This document shows positions 25,685-33,884 of a stretch of DNA of 46,711 nt, piece by piece. Source of the DNA: Pseudomonas sp. ATCC PTA-122608 (GTDB taxonomy: Bacteria > Pseudomonadota > Gammaproteobacteria > Pseudomonadales > Pseudomonadaceae); the NCBI RefSeq assembly GCF_001952855.1, contig NZ_LPNO01000046.1:317759-364469 (forward strand), read 5' to 3'. The notes beneath the pieces are model-generated. The model searched no databases and was not told where the DNA came from. It saw only the letters and a list, made by a program, of their open reading frames with translations. The translations under genes were made by a program, and so were the position numbers. How positions within the stretch are numbered: the first letter of the stretch is position 1; the number at the start of each line of letters is the position of its first letter.

Positions 25685-26230
25685 ATGAGCTATCTCGCCG
25701 TTTACCATGTCTCCACCCCCGACACCCCGAACAAGGTCCTGACTCACCAGGACGATATCGCGTCGACCCTGGCTGAGCTGGGCGTGGGGTTCGACCGCTG
25801 GCAGGCGGCTACCCGGCTTGAGGCAGGCGCCAGCGAGGTTGAGATCATCGCGGCTTATCAGGCGCCCATCGACACGCTGATGACCGAGCGCGGTTACACC
25901 CGTGTCGATGTGATCAGCGTCAGCAACGACCACCCGCAAAAAGCCGAACTGCGTGCCGAGCGACTCGACGAACACCGCATGGCGCAAGACCACGTACGCT
26001 TCTTCGTCGCGGGCCGTGGGCTGTTTACCTTGCACATCGAAGACTATGTGTACGCGGTGTTCTGCGAGAAAAACGACCTGATCTCGGTGCCTGCCGGCAT
26101 CAAACACTGGTTTGATATGGGAGAGAACCCGCACTTCGTGGCAATCCGCCTGTTCAGTGACTCTGAAGGGCAGGCGGTCAAGCTGACCGGCGACGTGATC
26201 GCCGAGGGCTTTCCCCGGCTTGAGGACTAA
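25685..26230 (+). CDS. mtnD: Acireductone dioxygenase-like protein with altered metal site
   Basis: The 181-residue cupin matches acireductone dioxygenase over its whole length, with RVDVISVSNDHP, VRFFVAGRGLFTLHI, CEKNDLISVPAG and HWFDMGENPHF. The family binds Fe or Ni through His-X-His-X3-Glu plus a later His. Here the motif reads His97-Arg-Met99-Ala-Gln-Asp-His103, so Met replaces the second His and His replaces Glu; only His97 and His141 remain as expected. A strong AGAGGAAGAG precedes the ATG. The partner genes mtnB and mtnC, often adjacent, are absent. It may be a relic, or a cupin with a new metal site or reaction. Gene symbol by homology only. Confidence 0.85.
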   Translation: MSYLAVYHVSTPDTPNKVLTHQDDIASTLAELGVGFDRWQAATRLEAGASEVEIIAAYQAPIDTLMTERGYTRVDVISVSNDHPQKAELRAERLDEHRMAQDHVRFFVAGRGLFTLHIEDYVYAVFCEKNDLISVPAGIKHWFDMGENPHFVAIRLFSDSEGQAVKLTGDVIAEGFPRLED

Positions 26231-26241
26231 GTGCGCCCGCC

Positions 26242-26270
26242 AATGCCTCCTGAATAGGGGGCATTTTTTT
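26242..26270 (+). terminator. Terminator after the mtnD-like gene
   Basis: AATGCCTCC pairs with GGGGGCATT (one T-G pair) around a six-base loop, followed by a run of T. It is 11 bases after the stop. Confidence 0.85.
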
Positions 26271-26467
26271 AAGTTCAATTCCTGCAGGTTGGAAATCGCC
26301 GTAGGAATAAACTTTAAAGTTTGTGGGCAGCAGCTGTTTCTTGTTGGCCTTACTTAATACTTCCACTCTTTGTGTAACTCTCTCTGGTCGCAATAGTTAT
26401 TCGCCTGTCAATAGGAGTAATCCGACTTCAGGCGTTACAAGACCCATCTGAAGAGAGAGAGGCCTGC

Positions 26468-26752
26468 ATGAGCGGTCCAGAGCCACAGGAACAACCGTCC
26501 ACGCACACTGATAACGCGCCGGTTGCCAACCGCAAGTCGCGTGCGATGTTGTCGGGTAAACCCCTGACCCCAAAAGAACGGGAAATTCTGCATTGGGCGA
26601 TCGAGGGCAAGACGGTCTGGGAGATCAGCAGAATTCGCTCAGTTTCCCAGGCCACGGTGAAGTTTCACCTGCGCAACATCTATGGAAAGTTGCAGGTGAC
26701 CAACCGGGTGCAGGCGGTGAACGAGGCGCTCAAACAGGGATTGTGCGAATAA
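26468..26752 (+). CDS. LuxR-type HTH regulator lacking a sensor domain
   Basis: The 94-residue protein consists of a polar N-terminal tail (residues 1-32) and a complete LuxR/GerE helix-turn-helix at about residues 33-90: LTPKEREILHWAIEGKTVWEI, SVSQATVKFHLRNIYGKL. There is no autoinducer-binding or receiver domain, and no upstream in-frame coding that would restore one. The N-terminal stretch differs from sensor domains and a GAGAGAGG site precedes the ATG, so I take it as a true short gene rather than a fragment. Its target genes are unknown. It is convergent with the DUF3509 gene. Confidence 0.85.
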   Translation: MSGPEPQEQPSTHTDNAPVANRKSRAMLSGKPLTPKEREILHWAIEGKTVWEISRIRSVSQATVKFHLRNIYGKLQVTNRVQAVNEALKQGLCE

Positions 26753-26782
26753 AAAAAGGCCGTGGTGCGCAACGGCACCACG
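26751..26782 (-). terminator. Terminator of the DUF3509 gene
   Basis: On the minus strand CGTGGTGC pairs with GCACCACG around a six-base loop, followed by GCC and seven T residues. The T-run overlaps the last codon region of the convergent LuxR-type gene. Confidence 0.88.
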
Positions 26783-26806
26783 ACCTGTTCGGGTCCTGCA
26801 TGTCAA

Positions 26807-27085
26807 TCAAGCCGAATGGTAGGTCGGCAGGGCAAAGCGATGCTGGCTTTGCAGCATCGAAATCTGTGGCAGATCGCTGGCTTGTTCAGCCAGGTCGCGG
26901 CGAATGGCGCTGATGACCCACGTCAGTTGGTCGGCCGTGTGCAGTTGCTGATAAGAGATCGAACGTTTGATCTGCTTGCCTTCGCTGTTACGCAAGGTCA
27001 ACAGAATGCCGCCATCAGGACGTGCCTGGGTGGTGACGTCGAAATTGGAGAACACAGAAGAAAATTTATCTTGGATCAGGCTCAT
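26807..27085 (-). CDS. DUF3509 family protein
   Basis: The 92-residue soluble protein begins MSLIQDKFSSVFSNFDVTTQ and contains GGILLTLRNSEGKQIKRSI and SAIRRDLAEQ, which match the Pseudomonas-restricted DUF3509 family of unknown function. It has no signal peptide or transmembrane segment. GGAG precedes the ATG. It faces the LuxR-type gene with a terminator between them. Confidence 0.85.
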   Translation of the reverse strand: MSLIQDKFSSVFSNFDVTTQARPDGGILLTLRNSEGKQIKRSISYQQLHTADQLTWVISAIRRDLAEQASDLPQISMLQSQHRFALPTYHSA

Positions 27086-27482
27086 ATCTATCAGCTCCGT
27101 TTGCTCATGTTTTGCAGCGTGGAGTGATAGGTGCAGTGATTGTGCCAGTACTGGGTATCTTAAAAAATCGTTGTAAATCAGATATTTATAAAATTTTTAG
27201 ATTTTCAGTTTCGTGCAATTTGCATGAATAGCCATCGTGCATCCTGCATTTTGCGGGGTTTTGCCAAGTGTTTCGCCGAGGGAGGGCGAGGCAGGTCTTC
27301 CATAGTGACCGCGTCACCGGCCGTTAAATTCCTTTTCCTTTTGGGATACAAAACTTTTCAAATCCTGCGTGTACAGCCGAAGAATGGCTGGCGTATTTTC
27401 CTGCAAGGCATTCGGCGCCGGTCTTACAGTGCGAAGGGTGCCTGAGGGTCATACGAACAATAAGAAAAAGGACGTTCCCACC
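27086..27482. other. Intergenic region before the acyl-CoA synthetase (397 bp)
   Basis: No convincing gene. The first part (about 27155-27210) is strongly AT-rich and probably holds promoters in both directions. A short palindrome TGCAA-T-TTGCA occurs at 27214-27224. The reading frame of the acyl-CoA synthetase stays open back to 27369, but that extension has no ribosome site and no family likeness. Confidence 0.6.
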
Positions 27483-29309
27483 ATGAGCCACCCGCCAAGT
27501 GACATGATCACCTGGGGCAAGATGCTGCGTAAGGTGCCCACCATTGTCCGTGCCCTACCGCGCCTGGTCCGCGGTATGCGCGCAGCCAACGTCACAGACC
27601 CTGCGCAACCGTGCGGCCTGGGCTGGACGTTCGAGCAAGCCACTCAACGCAATCCCGATGGCGCCGCGCTGCTGTATGGCGACAGCGTGCTCAGCTATCG
27701 CCAGGCCAACGAGCAAGCCAACCGCATTGCCCATTACCTGCAACAGCAGGGCATCGGCAAGGGCGACGTGGTGGCCTTGTTTATCGAGAACCGCCCCGAG
27801 TTGTTGCTCAGCGTACTGGCCGTGGCCAAGGTGGGCGGCATTTGCGCGATGCTCAATACCTCCCAAACCCAGGCCGCGCTGGTACACAGCCTGAACCTGG
27901 TGACGCCGGTGGCGATTGTCGTGGGGGCCGAGTTGGCTGGGGCCTACGAGGCCGTGCGCAGCCAGGTGGCAATTGAGGCCGATAAAACCTGGTTTATCGC
28001 CGATCAGCAGCACACCCGCGTGCCGCCGAATTACGTAGACCTGATGGCCGCCAGCGCCGATTGCCCGGTGGAAAACCCCACCAGCACCCAGCAAATCTAC
28101 TTCAACGACCCTTGCTTCTATATCTACACCTCCGGCACCACCGGCTTGCCCAAGGCCGGTATTTTCAAACACGGCCGCTGGATGAGAACTTCGGCCAGTT
28201 TCGGCACCATCGCCCTGGATATGGGCCCCGAGGATGTCGTCTATTGCACCTTGCCGCTGTATCACGCCACCGGTCTGTGCGTGTGCTGGGGTTCGGCGAT
28301 TGCCGGGGCCTCGGGGTTTGCGATTCGCCGCAAGTTCAGCGCCAGCCAGTTCTGGGACGATGCGCGCCGGTTCAATGCGACCACCCTCGGTTACGTCGGC
28401 GAACTGTGCCGCTACCTGATCGACCAGCCTGCCAGTGAGCAGGACCGGGATAACCGGGTGACAAAGATGATCGGCAACGGCTTGCGCCCTGGCGTCTGGG
28501 CTGAATTCAAGCAGCGCTTTGGCGTCGATCACATCTGCGAGCTGTACGCCGCCAGTGACGGCAATATCGGCTTCACCAACGTGCTGAATTTCGACAACAC
28601 CATCGGCTTTTCCCTGATGCACTGGGCGCTGGTGGACTACGCCCATGACAGCTGTGAGCCGATTCGCGGCACTAATGGTTTCATGCGCGAAGTGCCGAAG
28701 GGCGGTCAGGGCCTGCTATTGGCCCGAATCGACGACAAGGCGCCGTTCGACGGCTACACCGACCCCGATAAGAATCGCAAGGTTGTACTCAGCGATGTGT
28801 TCGAGAAGGGCGACCGCTACTTCAACACCGGCGACCTGTTGCGCAATATCGGCTTCGGTCATGCCCAATTCGTTGACCGGCTGGGAGACACCTATCGCTG
28901 GAAAGGTGAAAACGTCTCCACCACCGAAGTCGAAAACATCTTCCTGCAGCACCCGCAGATCTCCGAGGTGGTGGCCTACGGGGTTGAGATTGAAAACACC
29001 AATGGCCGCGCCGGCATGGCCGCCATCACGCCCGCCGAATCCCTGGCTTCCCTGGACATGCGCGAGCTGCTGACGTTTGCCCATGGGCAACTGCCCGCGT
29101 ATGCGGTGCCGTTGTTCCTGCGGATCAAAGTGAAGATGGAAACCACCGGCACCTTCAAATACCAGAAGGTGAAACTCAAGGAGGAGGCGTTCGACCCGGA
29201 AAAGGCCGGCGATGATCCGATCTTCGCCTGGTTGCCGGGTTCGGACAATTACGTGCCGGTCACCGGGCAACTGCTGGCGGAAATCCAGGCCGGCAAGTTT
29301 CGTTATTGA
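27483..29309 (+). CDS. Long-chain acyl-CoA synthetase
   Basis: The 608-residue AMP-forming ligase activates long or very long chain fatty acids to acyl-CoA. It is of the FadD6/FATP type. Diagnostic parts are YIYTSGTTGLPKAGIFKHGRW (ATP/AMP motif, about residues 213-233), YAASDGNIGFTN near residue 357, GDLLRNIGFGHAQFVDRLGDTYRWKGENVSTTEVE near residues 455-490 and a late catalytic lysine region TFKYQKVKLK. I take the ATG at 27483 with AAGGA upstream. It probably works at the inner membrane. An ankyrin gene follows after 96 bases. Confidence 0.93.
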   Translation: MSHPPSDMITWGKMLRKVPTIVRALPRLVRGMRAANVTDPAQPCGLGWTFEQATQRNPDGAALLYGDSVLSYRQANEQANRIAHYLQQQGIGKGDVVALFIENRPELLLSVLAVAKVGGICAMLNTSQTQAALVHSLNLVTPVAIVVGAELAGAYEAVRSQVAIEADKTWFIADQQHTRVPPNYVDLMAASADCPVENPTSTQQIYFNDPCFYIYTSGTTGLPKAGIFKHGRWMRTSASFGTIALDMGPEDVVYCTLPLYHATGLCVCWGSAIAGASGFAIRRKFSASQFWDDARRFNATTLGYVGELCRYLIDQPASEQDRDNRVTKMIGNGLRPGVWAEFKQRFGVDHICELYAASDGNIGFTNVLNFDNTIGFSLMHWALVDYAHDSCEPIRGTNGFMREVPKGGQGLLLARIDDKAPFDGYTDPDKNRKVVLSDVFEKGDRYFNTGDLLRNIGFGHAQFVDRLGDTYRWKGENVSTTEVENIFLQHPQISEVVAYGVEIENTNGRAGMAAITPAESLASLDMRELLTFAHGQLPAYAVPLFLRIKVKMETTGTFKYQKVKLKEEAFDPEKAGDDPIFAWLPGSDNYVPVTGQLLAEIQAGKFRY

Positions 29310-29405
29310 TTCTGCCTATCGCCGCTTTTGGGAAAAAAGGCATGACAGAGGGGAACTCCATCGCGAGACTGGGCGCCTTATGAAACACCAGACAAGGAGC
29401 CTCAC

Positions 29406-29921
29406 ATGTCAGACCAAGCCAAACAAATGACCGATGACGAAGCTGCCGAATTTGCCGAGCAAGTGTTCGACGTAGCGCGCAAGGGCGATGCCGCGATGCT
29501 GGCTGCGCTGCTGGCCAAGGGCTTGCCGCCAAACCTGCGTAACCATAATGGCGATACGCTGTTGATGCTGTCTGCCTACCACGGGCACGTCGACGCGGTG
29601 AAAGTGCTGCTGGAATTCAAGGCCGATCCTCAGATTGCCAATGACAAGAACCAGTTGCCGATTGCCGGCGCGGCGTTCAAGGGCAACCTGCCGGTGGTCA
29701 AGGCGTTGATCGAAGGCGGTGCATTGGTCGAAGGCGCCTCTTCGGATGGCCGCACGGCGTTGATGATGGCGGCGATGTTCAACCGTACCGAGATGGTGGA
29801 TTACCTGATCAGCCAGGGCGCCAACCCCAAGGCTACCGATGCCCAGGGTGTGACCGCGCTGGCAGCCGCGCAGACCATGGGCGCAGTGGATACGGCGGCG
29901 CAGTTGCAAAAACTGGTGTAG
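29406..29921 (+). CDS. Ankyrin-repeat protein
   Basis: The 171-residue soluble protein has an acidic N-terminal helix and about four ankyrin repeats from residue 20 on: GDAAMLAALLAKGLPPNLRN, GDTLLMLSAYHGHVDAVKVLL, PIAGAAFKGNLPVVKALIEGG and GRTALMMAAMFNRTEMVDYLI. Such proteins act as binding scaffolds; no partner can be named. AAGGAGC precedes the ATG. The next gene starts 41 bases downstream and may be cotranscribed. Confidence 0.9.
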   Translation: MSDQAKQMTDDEAAEFAEQVFDVARKGDAAMLAALLAKGLPPNLRNHNGDTLLMLSAYHGHVDAVKVLLEFKADPQIANDKNQLPIAGAAFKGNLPVVKALIEGGALVEGASSDGRTALMMAAMFNRTEMVDYLISQGANPKATDAQGVTALAAAQTMGAVDTAAQLQKLV

Positions 29922-29962
29922 GCTTTGCGCCCTCAAAATCAGCCCCGCCACAGGACCACCCC

Positions 29963-30493
29963 ATGAAAACCGCACTCGTCGAACTCATCAGCAAAATCAG
30001 CTCCGGCTGCATGAGCGAACCCGAGATCGCCAAGGTGGCGGACGAAGCGGCCCAGGCCCACGCCGATCCTGAAGCTTTCCTGGCCGCCAACCCCGACATC
30101 AACTACGACGACACTTTCCCGATTCCCCTGGGCGAGTGGATCGTTGTCGGCAGTTTGCCCGACACCGTGCTGTTCCAGGCCGACACCTACCTGGATCTGT
30201 TCGCCCAGATCGTCGCCTCGTTCGGCCCGGGCGTGGCCTTCAACCTCAAGCCCAAGCAACTGGCCAAAACCGAAGCCCTGACCGCGCTGAACCGCATCCA
30301 GGTCCAGATGAGTGCGCTCAATCCGGAAAACGGTGGCTACGTGCTGGTCAACTTCAGCCAGTTGCTGGACGACGAAATCCAGGCCGTGCTGGTCTACGGT
30401 AATGACGTGCCACGGGTGCTGGAGTTGTGTGCCGAAGTCGGGATCAAGGGCGAGCCGTCCCTGGAAGCCCTGCGGGTTGCGGTGCACGTCTGA
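29963..30493 (+). CDS. Hypothetical protein
   Basis: The 176-residue acidic, soluble protein is not one I recognise. It starts MKTALVELISKISSG and has no signal peptide or membrane segment. A FPIPLGEWIVVGSLPDTVLF block in the middle and a later helical half suggest one compact alpha/beta domain. An AGGA lies before the ATG. It follows the ankyrin gene closely, so the two may work together; that is an inference from spacing. Confidence 0.75.
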   Translation: MKTALVELISKISSGCMSEPEIAKVADEAAQAHADPEAFLAANPDINYDDTFPIPLGEWIVVGSLPDTVLFQADTYLDLFAQIVASFGPGVAFNLKPKQLAKTEALTALNRIQVQMSALNPENGGYVLVNFSQLLDDEIQAVLVYGNDVPRVLELCAEVGIKGEPSLEALRVAVHV

Positions 30494-30561
30494 AATAAAA
30501 CGGAACCCCTGGCCACGGCTGACTATCCTAAGCAGGCAAGCCCTCACTTAGGAGCGACACC

Positions 30562-30753
30562 ATGGGTTCCACTTTTAATGGTCTGATCGGGTTGATCATC
30601 CTCGCGCTGGATATCTGGGCGATCATCAACGTGTTCAAAAGCGGCGCGAGTACCGGCGCCAAAGTGCTGTGGATCCTGTTGATCCTGCTGCTGCCGGTGT
30701 TGGGTTTGATCATCTGGGCGATTGCGGGGCCGCGCGGTAACGTGCGGATCTGA
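30562..30753 (+). CDS. PLD-nuclease N-terminal-like (PLDc_N) membrane peptide
   Basis: The 63-residue protein has two hydrophobic segments (about residues 8-25 and 34-54). Between them are IINVFKSGASTGAKVLWIL and at the end LPVLGLIIWAIAGPR, the pattern of the PLDc_N family of small membrane proteins. Function unknown. A strong TTAGGAGC lies eight bases before the ATG. It is its own short unit, convergent with ogt across a hairpin. Confidence 0.82.
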   Translation: MGSTFNGLIGLIILALDIWAIINVFKSGASTGAKVLWILLILLLPVLGLIIWAIAGPRGNVRI

Positions 30754-30762
30754 TCCCTGGGC

Positions 30763-30791
30763 AAGGCTCTCGTGCCCCGCACGGGAGCCTT
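30763..30791. terminator. Bidirectional hairpin between PLDc_N and ogt genes
   Basis: A 13-base stem, AAGGCTCTCGTGC with GCACGGGAGCCTT (one mismatch or G-U pair), and a three-base loop. It lies between convergent stops, but neither side has a long T-run, so termination may be weak. Confidence 0.5.
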
Positions 30792-31264
30792 CAGATCAAC
30801 CAACTGCCTTCCAGCTCCAGCAACTTCACCTTGTTTTCAATCCCGCCGCCAAACCCCACCAGTGTCCCATCGCTGCCCACCACACGGTGGCAGGGGATGA
30901 TGATGGAAATCGGGTTGGCGCCATTGGCCGTGCCCACCGCGCGAATCGCCTTGGGATTTTCCAGGTGTTGTGCCTGTTCAGCGTAAGTCCAGGTACGCCC
31001 ATAGGGAATCTGCAACAACGCCTGCCACACTTGCTGCTGAAAGGGCGTGCCCACCGGCGCCAGCGTTAGATCAAACACTTCGCGCTTGCGTGCAAAATAC
31101 TCATCCAGCTGCCGTCTTGCTGCATCCAACTCGTTAGTTGCCAGCGCCCAATCTGCCTGCACCGGGCATTGATGCACGTCCATATATAACAGGCGCAGAC
31201 CTTGTTCATCGGCCGCGAGTAACAGCGGCCCGAGGGGGCTTGGGTGGTAGCAATAAAACATCAT
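30791..31264 (-). CDS. ogt: Methylated-DNA--protein-cysteine methyltransferase
   Basis: About 157 residues from ATG 31264; a second ATG follows directly. It repairs O6-methylguanine and O4-methylthymine by taking the alkyl group onto its own cysteine. The active-site motif is IIIPCHRVVGSDG, preceded by the helix-turn-helix FQQQVWQALLQIPYGRTWTYAEQA and the RAVGTANGANP loop. No Ada-type N-terminal regulatory domain is fused. It is divergent from the LTA-synthase-like gene. Confidence 0.93.
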   Translation of the reverse strand: MMFYCYHPSPLGPLLLAADEQGLRLLYMDVHQCPVQADWALATNELDAARRQLDEYFARKREVFDLTLAPVGTPFQQQVWQALLQIPYGRTWTYAEQAQHLENPKAIRAVGTANGANPISIIIPCHRVVGSDGTLVGFGGGIENKVKLLELEGSWLI

Positions 31265-31583
31265 GGGCAATCCAAAAGGGCAGAGGGCCAAGATACGGCC
31301 CCAAGTTGCTCGCTACAATCCCGGCTGTTTTTTGTGTGTCGAGATATTCGCTGTACAAAATTTTCACATTCCATCCAAGACAATTCGCCGGCTATTTTCC
31401 CTGCCAGGAGGCTCTAAGACGAGTCTCAAACACTGGCCGGTATGAGTAATCAATGGCGTTGCCGGCGTTGATCGGGCACCATTTGCGCCATTGCGTTAAC
31501 TGCCTACCCCAGCGTACCTGGGCGAGGGCGGGGCGCCGCTGTATTCATTCGCAACTTAAACTTCCAATGGGTCCTAAAACGAC
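31265..31583. other. Intergenic region before the LTA-synthase-like gene (319 bp)
   Basis: No gene is supported. TACAAT at about 31314 and GTACAAAA at about 31351 are possible -10 elements. An AGGAGG occurs near 31405 but no long reading frame follows it: the nearest ATG opens only nine codons. Confidence 0.5.
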
Positions 31584-33671
31584 ATGGCAAACCCGGACGC
31601 CCTGAATCAGCAGCGAGCTTCTAATCGCTTGCTGCAACCGACCGTCAAATCCCATCTGGCGTACACGCTGCTTTGTGCCTTGATCATGATGGTGATGTTC
31701 TCCCTGCTGCGCCTGGCGCTGCTGGTCTACAACCGCGAGATGATCCTCGACACGCCGGCCTCGACCTTCCTTGAAGCGTTCGCCAACGGCCTGCGCCTGG
31801 ACCTGCGCCTGGTGGTGTACCTGAGCATTCCGTTGCTGCTGGCGCTGTTCAGCGTACGGGCCATGGCGGCACGCGGGTTCTTCCGCTTCTGGCTGACGGT
31901 CGCCTCCAGCATCGCGCTGTTCCTTGGCCTGATGGAGATGGACTTCTACCGCGAGTTCCACCAGCGCCTCAACGGCCTGGTCTTCCAGTATGTAAAGGAA
32001 GACCCGAAAACCGTAATGAGCATGCTCTGGTACGGCTTCCCGGTGGTGCGCTACCTGCTGGCCTGGGCCGTGGGCACGCTGATCCTGAGCATCGCCTTCA
32101 AAGGCGCCGACCGTGCGACGCGCCCACGTGGCCCGTTCAGTGGCGGCACCATCAGCACCCGTCAGGTGGCGCCGTGGTATTCGCGTATTGCGGTGTTTGT
32201 GGTTTGCCTGCTGATCGCCGTGGTTGCCGCCCGTGGCACCCTGCGCCAGGGCCCGCCGCTGCGTTGGGGTGACGTGTACACCACCGACTCGAACTTCGCC
32301 AACCAACTGGGCCTCAACGGTACCTTGTCGCTGATTGCCGCAGCCAAGTCGCGCTTCTCCGAAGAACGCTCGAACATCTGGAAAGCCACGCTGGAACAGC
32401 CGTTGGCCACCCAGACCGTGCGCGACATGCTGGTGTTACCCAGTGAAAAACTGGTAGACCCCGACACCGCTGCGGTACGCCGTGATTTCACGCCGCCGGC
32501 CGAGAAGACCCTGCCGATCAAGAACGTCGTAGTGATCCTGATGGAAAGCTTCGCCGGTCACTCGGTGGGCGCCCTGGGCCGCCCGGGCAACATCACGCCG
32601 TACTTCGACAAACTGTCCAAGGAGGGCCTGCTGTTCGACCGCTTCTTCTCCAACGGCACCCACACCCACCAGGGTATGTTCGCCACCATGGCGTGCTTCC
32701 CGAACCTGCCGGGCTTCGAATACCTGATGCAGACTCCGGAAGGCAGCCACAAGCTGTCGGGCCTGCCGCAGTTGCTCAGCCATCGTGATTTCGACGACGT
32801 GTACGTCTACAACGGCGACTTCGCCTGGGACAACCAGTCGGGCTTCTTCAGCAACCAGGGCATGACCAACTTCATCGGGCGTAATGACTTCGTCAACCCG
32901 GTGTTCTCGGACCCGACCTGGGGCGTGTCCGACCAGGACATGTTCAACCGTGGCCTGGAAGAGTTGAAGGCCCGTGAAGGCGGCAAGCCGTTCTATGCGC
33001 TGCTGCAAACCCTGTCCAATCACACGCCGTACGCGTTGCCGACGCCATTGCCGGTTGAGAAAGTCACCGACCGTGGCAGCCTCAACGAGCATTTGACGGC
33101 CATGCGCTACTCCGACTGGGCCCTGGGCCAGTTCTTTGAAAAGGCCCGCAAGGAGCCGTACTTCAAGGAAACCCTGTTCGTGGTCGTGGGCGACCACGGC
33201 TTCGGCAACGAGCAGCAGATCACCGAGATGGACCTGGGCCGCTTCAACGTGCCGATGCTGATGATTGCGCCGGGCATGCAGGAGAAGTTCGGCGAGCGTG
33301 ACCACACCGTGGGCACCCAGATCGACATCGTGCCGACCATCATGGGCCGCCTTGGCGGTGACACCCTGCACCAGTGCTGGGGCCGTGACCTGCTCAACCT
33401 GCCGGAAGGCGACAAGGGCTTTGGCGTGATCAAGCCGTCGGGCAGCGACCAGACCGTCGCCTTGCTCACCGGTGACCGCGTATTGGTACTGCCTAAGGAA
33501 ATGCCACCTAAGTTGTGGGAATACGAACTGGGCGCCAACCCGACCGGGAAGGTGATTCCAGAATCGCCGGACGAGGCTGCACTGAAGCAGAAGCTCGAAT
33601 CGTTCCTGCAGACGGCTACCAAGAGCCTGCTGGATAACACCGCCGGTGTGGTGGACGGCAAGCCGGACTAA
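31584..33671 (+). CDS. LTA synthase-like phosphoglycerol transferase family protein
   Basis: The 695-residue inner-membrane protein has about five N-terminal transmembrane segments (residues 20-220) and a periplasmic alkaline-phosphatase-superfamily (sulfatase-fold) domain from about residue 305. Metal-site motifs are MESFAGHSVGALG, NGTHTHQGMFATMAC with the likely Thr nucleophile, and VVGDHGFGNE with Asp-His. Enzymes of this type move glycerol-phosphate or similar groups to glycans. Gram-negative bacteria make no lipoteichoic acid, so a role in periplasmic glucans or another envelope polymer is more likely. The ribosome site is weak. A terminator follows 12 bases after the stop. Confidence 0.9.
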   Translation: MANPDALNQQRASNRLLQPTVKSHLAYTLLCALIMMVMFSLLRLALLVYNREMILDTPASTFLEAFANGLRLDLRLVVYLSIPLLLALFSVRAMAARGFFRFWLTVASSIALFLGLMEMDFYREFHQRLNGLVFQYVKEDPKTVMSMLWYGFPVVRYLLAWAVGTLILSIAFKGADRATRPRGPFSGGTISTRQVAPWYSRIAVFVVCLLIAVVAARGTLRQGPPLRWGDVYTTDSNFANQLGLNGTLSLIAAAKSRFSEERSNIWKATLEQPLATQTVRDMLVLPSEKLVDPDTAAVRRDFTPPAEKTLPIKNVVVILMESFAGHSVGALGRPGNITPYFDKLSKEGLLFDRFFSNGTHTHQGMFATMACFPNLPGFEYLMQTPEGSHKLSGLPQLLSHRDFDDVYVYNGDFAWDNQSGFFSNQGMTNFIGRNDFVNPVFSDPTWGVSDQDMFNRGLEELKAREGGKPFYALLQTLSNHTPYALPTPLPVEKVTDRGSLNEHLTAMRYSDWALGQFFEKARKEPYFKETLFVVVGDHGFGNEQQITEMDLGRFNVPMLMIAPGMQEKFGERDHTVGTQIDIVPTIMGRLGGDTLHQCWGRDLLNLPEGDKGFGVIKPSGSDQTVALLTGDRVLVLPKEMPPKLWEYELGANPTGKVIPESPDEAALKQKLESFLQTATKSLLDNTAGVVDGKPD

Positions 33672-33683
33672 ACACCCGCGCAT

Positions 33684-33716
33684 AAAAAAAGAGGCCTTTT
33701 AAGGCCTCTTTTTTTT
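33684..33716. terminator. Bidirectional terminator
   Basis: Perfect stem AAAAAAGAGGCCTT / AAGGCCTCTTTTTT with T-runs in both directions. It serves the LTA-synthase-like gene on the plus strand and the DUF3309 gene on the minus strand. Confidence 0.92.
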
Positions 33717-33731
33717 GCGTGCTGGAACGCG

Positions 33732-33884
33732 TTATATCTTGCCGAGCAACAACAGAATCAACAGCACGACCAACACGGTACCGAGAATACCCGATGGCCC
33801 GTAACCCCAGTTACGTGAGTGAGGGAACACTGGAAGACCGCCGACCAGCAAGAGGATCAGAATAATGATAAGAATGAGGCTCAT
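33732..33884 (-). CDS. DUF3309 family membrane peptide
   Basis: A 50-residue protein, beginning MSLILIIILILLLVGGLPVF, then PHSRNWGYGPSG, then a second hydrophobic stretch ending LLLLGKI. This is the layout of the DUF3309 family: two short transmembrane segments with an aromatic turn. AAGGA lies before the ATG and the bidirectional terminator follows its stop. Function unknown; related genes are often linked to stress or envelope conditions, which is not shown here. Confidence 0.88.
   Translation of the reverse strand: MSLILIIILILLLVGGLPVFPHSRNWGYGPSGILGTVLVVLLILLLLGKI

Noticed and set aside
27214..27224. TGCAA-T-TTGCA palindrome as an operator
   Set aside because: It is short, occurs in AT-rich DNA where such symmetry arises by chance, and has no second copy near a related gene.
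27369..27482. Longer N-terminus for the acyl-CoA synthetase
   Set aside because: The added 38 codons have no ribosome site or family match, while the ATG at 27483 has AAGGA and gives the usual length.
31442..31471. Nine-codon leader peptide before the LTA-synthase-like gene
   Set aside because: The nearest AGGAGG is about 30 bases away, too far, and there is no attenuator-like hairpin with a T-run after it.
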